Positions 61,683-64,000 of a stretch of 64,000 nucleotides of DNA are shown piece by piece (within the stretch, counting starts at the first letter, position 1; each line of letters opens with the position of its first letter). The notes beneath the pieces were generated by a model that was given only the letters and a program-made list of their open reading frames with translations, was not told the DNA's origin and did not search any database. The translations under genes and the position numbers were made by a program. Origin of the DNA: Castellaniella hirudinis (GTDB lineage Bacteria > Pseudomonadota > Gammaproteobacteria > Burkholderiales > Burkholderiaceae_B); assembly GCF_042651965.1 (NCBI RefSeq), contig NZ_JBHSDY010000012.1:1-64000 (forward strand). Reading direction: 5' to 3'.

Positions 61683-61728
61683 TGGAAATTAAATTCTATT
61701 AGTGTAATCACTTAGAATTTATGTTCTA
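61683..61728. promoter_or_regulatory. iolR: Pair of palindromic sites, candidate RpiR/IolR operators
   Basis: TGGAAATTAAATTCTA at 61683-61698 and TAGAATTTATGTTCTA at 61713-61728 share the pattern (T)(G/A)GAA-N6-TTCTA. Their starts are 30 bp apart, about three helical turns. The pattern is close to the GGAA-N6-TTCC site reported for rhizobial IolR, an RpiR protein. They lie in the only AT-rich stretch of the spacer between the operon and the RpiR gene. Confidence 0.65.
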
Positions 61729-61832
61729 TTCGGGGCGTACAATCGGGCTGCCTCCCGGCGTGGCAGGCGGCGTCGATTCTGTCCGTCCGGGCCGTTGCGC
61801 CAGAATCGTTCAACTCAACACATAGGGCAGCC

Positions 61833-62720
61833 ATGGCAAGCGACGATGCGTACACTTCGATGTCCGGGCCGGATTCCGCTCCACGCGGCGATGTCGAGGC
61901 CTTGCTGGAAACGATCTCCCGCGATTATTCGAACCTGAGCCGGCAGTTGGCGAAGATCGCCGTCTTCATCGAGAAGAATCACGAGTCGCTCGGACTGTGC
62001 AAGATCAAGGACATCGCCGAACGCTGCGACGTCCAGCCTTCGGCGGTGATCCGTTTCGCCCACCGCTTCGGCTTCGATGGCTTTTCGGACATGCAGGCGA
62101 TCTTCAAGGCGCGGCTCAGCCGCAAGGTCGCGCTCGAGACGCCGTACCAGGACCGGATCCGCGAGGTCCTGAACACGCGCCAGGGGGCCTTCGGCTGCGG
62201 CGAGATCATCCGCCAGTCGACCCAGCGGTCCGCCGAAGAACTGCTCGCGCTGGGTTCGGAGCCCAACCTCAAAGAGATCGAGGCGGTGGTGGCGCGGTTG
62301 GTGGCGTCGGAAAAGATCTGGATCGCCGGAATGCGGCGCACCTATCCGGTCGCCTCCTATCTGACCTATGCCCTGCAGCACGTCCGTTCCAACGCGGTGC
62401 AGGTGACGAACACCGGCGGGATGTATCGCAGCCAGATCCGGTGCATGCAGAAAGAGGACGTCCTCATTCTGTTCAGCTACGAGCCCTATGCCGAGGAAAC
62501 GCTGGACATCGCGCGGTTTGCGGCGGAACGGGGCGCGGCGATCGTCGCCGTGACGGATAGCCAGATGGGGCCGTACGCACAGTTGGCCGACTACCTGCTG
62601 CTGATCCGGGAGCAGCCCGTCTTCGGGTTCCGCTCTCTGGTCAGTTCGATGGCGCTCGCGCACGCCATCTTCGTGACGTTCGCGTACCGGGCCGAACTGG
62701 CCGGAGAAGGGCGCGTGTGA
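61833..62720 (+). CDS. RpiR-family transcriptional regulator (IolR-like)
   Basis: A 295-residue RpiR protein. The HTH_6 domain is at residues 20-95, with YSNLSRQLAKIAVFIEKN and IAERCDVQPSAVIRFAHRFGF (core CDVQPSAVIRFAHRFG) and DGFSDMQAIFKARL. The SIS sugar-binding domain covers about 130-275, with IWIAGMRRTYPVASYL and EDVLILFSYEPYAEETLDIAR (core ILFSYEPYAEET). In proteobacteria such regulators repress inositol genes until an inositol-derived phosphate binds the SIS domain. It diverges from the inositol operon. Confidence 0.88.
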   Translation: MASDDAYTSMSGPDSAPRGDVEALLETISRDYSNLSRQLAKIAVFIEKNHESLGLCKIKDIAERCDVQPSAVIRFAHRFGFDGFSDMQAIFKARLSRKVALETPYQDRIREVLNTRQGAFGCGEIIRQSTQRSAEELLALGSEPNLKEIEAVVARLVASEKIWIAGMRRTYPVASYLTYALQHVRSNAVQVTNTGGMYRSQIRCMQKEDVLILFSYEPYAEETLDIARFAAERGAAIVAVTDSQMGPYAQLADYLLLIREQPVFGFRSLVSSMALAHAIFVTFAYRAELAGEGRV

Positions 62721-62750
62721 GGCGGTGTTCCTGATTCCGCCGCGACGGCC

Positions 62751-63920
62751 TTACTTCGACAGCAGCCGCATCGCCTGTTCCAGGCCGTCCATCGTCATGC
62801 CGAACATGCGCTCGTGCATCAGTTCGCGCACGATGGCGATGGACTGGCGGTAGGGCCAGGAGCCGGACGGTTCCGGGTTCAGCCAGACCGCGCGCGGCCA
62901 GTGGCCCAGGATGCGTTGCAGCCAGGCGGCGCCGGTTTCCTCGTTGTGGTGCTCGACCGATCCGCCGGGGTACAGCAGCTCGTAGGGACTCATCGAGGCG
63001 TCGCCCACCAGGATCAGGCGCCAGTCCTCGCCGTAGCTGCGCAGCAGGTCCCAGGTCTCGATGCGTTCGCCGTGGCGGCGGCTGTTGTGGCGCCAGACGG
63101 ACTCGTAGGGACAGTTGTGGAAGTAATAGACCTCCAGGTGCCGGAACTCGCTGCGCGCGGCGGAAAACAGGGATTCGATGCGGGCGATGTGGTCGTCCAT
63201 GCTGCCGCCCACGTCCAGCAGCATCAGGACCTTGACCGCGTTGTGGCGTTCGGGCACCCAGTGCAGGTCCAGCATGCCGGCCTGTTCGGCGGTGCCGCGG
63301 ATGGTGCCGGGCATGTCCAGTTCCATCGCCGCGCCCTGGCGGGCAAAGCGCCGCAGACGTCGCAGCGCCATCTTGAAATTGCGCGTGCCCAGGGTCTGCT
63401 GGTCGTCGTAGTCGCGGTAGTCGCGCCGTTCCCAGACCTTGATGGCGGTGCGGTTGCCGGCCGAGGGGCCGCCGATGCGGATGCCTTCGGGGTGATAACC
63501 GCCGTGGCCGAAGGGCGAGGAACCCCCGGTGCCGATCCACTTGCTGCCGCCCGCGTGGCGATCCTTCTGTTCGGCCAGGCGCTCGCGGAACATCTCCATC
63601 AAGCGGTCCCAGCCGTGCTTTTCCAGTGCGGCTTTTTCGGCGTCGCTGAGCTGCTTGCGGAAGGTCTGGACGAGCCAGTCCGGCGGGACGTCCGGGCCGC
63701 CCGCGCGCGCCTGGAGCTGGCCGATGAAGGCGGCGAAGACCCGGTCGTAGCGGTCGTAGCGGGTCTCGTCCTTGACCAGCGCCAGGCGGGCCAGATGGTA
63801 GAAGTCCTCGGTGCTGGTCGGCGCGGCGGGGCTGCACAGCAGTTCCAGCAGGCTCAGGTATTCCCGGATGGAGACCGGGATACCGGCGGCGCGCAACTGG
63901 GTGAAGAAATCGGTCAGCAT
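62751..63920 (-). CDS. VWA domain-containing protein (CoxE-like)
   Basis: A 389-residue protein with the CoxE/VWA arrangement. The N-terminal part (FTQLRAAGIPVSIREYLSLLE) is the usual opening. The C-terminal von Willebrand A domain starts near residue 230 with VLMLLDVGGSMDDHIARIE; the MIDAS motif DxSxS reads DVGGS, so the first serine is replaced by glycine. DLLRSYGEDWRLILVGDASMSPYEL follows (core EDWRLILVGDASMSPYE). Such proteins work with a MoxR-type AAA ATPase, which is probably the gene cut by the window end. The operon's target is unknown. Confidence 0.85.
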   Translation of the reverse strand: MLTDFFTQLRAAGIPVSIREYLSLLELLCSPAAPTSTEDFYHLARLALVKDETRYDRYDRVFAAFIGQLQARAGGPDVPPDWLVQTFRKQLSDAEKAALEKHGWDRLMEMFRERLAEQKDRHAGGSKWIGTGGSSPFGHGGYHPEGIRIGGPSAGNRTAIKVWERRDYRDYDDQQTLGTRNFKMALRRLRRFARQGAAMELDMPGTIRGTAEQAGMLDLHWVPERHNAVKVLMLLDVGGSMDDHIARIESLFSAARSEFRHLEVYYFHNCPYESVWRHNSRRHGERIETWDLLRSYGEDWRLILVGDASMSPYELLYPGGSVEHHNEETGAAWLQRILGHWPRAVWLNPEPSGSWPYRQSIAIVRELMHERMFGMTMDGLEQAMRLLSK

Positions 63921-63942
63921 GGCCAGGGCGGGGGATGCGGGT

Positions 63943-64000
63943 TCAGGCGCGGGGGCGGTGCAGTTGATAGAGCAGGTGGGCGCGGACCTCGGGCCATTCG
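63943..64000 (-). CDS. C-terminal end of a protein cut by the window edge, probably MoxR-type AAA ATPase
   Basis: The last 18 codons of a minus-strand frame read EWPEVRAHLLYQLHRPRA and stop. Position 22 bp upstream of the CoxE-like gene and the usual gene pair suggest the MoxR-family ATPase. The fragment is too short to prove the family. Confidence 0.4.
   Translation of the reverse strand, partial: EWPEVRAHLLYQLHRPRA

Overview
The window looks like chromosomal DNA of a high-GC betaproteobacterium, most likely family Alcaligenaceae (Bordetella/Achromobacter/Castellaniella relatives). This rests on the bamE-fur-recN-nadK-hrcA-hemH-grpE-dnaK-dnaJ gene order, the GC-rich codon use of the core genes, and the kind of accessory catabolic clusters. 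The genus is an inference.

Layout. (1) 0.1-8.8 kb: a LysR regulator diverges from a catabolic operon that combines a RuBisCO-like protein, a DUF1537 acid-sugar kinase, an SDR dehydrogenase, a complete TRAP transporter (dctP, dctQ, dctM) and an Asp-nucleophile alpha/beta hydrolase. The pairing of RuBisCO-like protein and DUF1537 kinase is that of 3-oxo-isoapionate (D-apionate) breakdown, but the surrounding enzymes differ from the pathways I know. This is the best candidate here for an undescribed pathway. (2) 8.8-10.9 kb: an AT-richer accessory patch with a ParE-like toxin remnant and an unusual protein joining an alpha/beta hydrolase, a membrane helix, a coiled coil and an OmpA-like domain. 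(3) 10.9-19.3 kb: a branched-chain-type (HAAT) ABC transporter flanked by two acyl-CoA ligase family proteins. (4) 19.99-23.22 kb: a 3.2-kb island at the 3' end of tRNA-Gly(GCC), bounded by 73-bp direct repeats and carrying hipBA, an unknown helical protein and a frameshifted AbiEii-like remnant, with no integrase.

(5) 23.5-35.4 kb: housekeeping genes murB, dapB, bamE, fur, recN, nadK, hrcA, hemH and the grpE-dnaK-dnaJ heat-shock group, with two clear sigma-32 promoters. (6) 35.4-43.5 kb: a two-partner secretion pair (TpsB exporter and a 1774-residue TpsA with GLUG and MBG-like repeats) next to an AraC regulator. (7) 43.6-50.0 kb: a periplasmic M16 protease and a tricarballylate-type tcuR-tcuA-tcuB locus. 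(8) 50.2-55.9 kb: mmsA with a LysR regulator, and a MocR regulator divergent from an omega-amino acid:pyruvate aminotransferase. (9) 55.9-62.7 kb: a myo-inositol operon (iolB, an iolC-DUF2090 fusion) driven with a polar-amino-acid-type ABC transporter and controlled by a divergent RpiR regulator with a pair of palindromic sites between them. (10) 62.75 kb to the end: a CoxE-like VWA protein and the last codons of its probable MoxR ATPase partner.

Regions 8 and 9 converge on malonate semialdehyde: the aminotransferase would make it from beta-alanine, the inositol route makes it by DKGP aldol cleavage, and MmsA would oxidise it to acetyl-CoA. All assignments come from reading the sequence and translated proteins; no database search was run.
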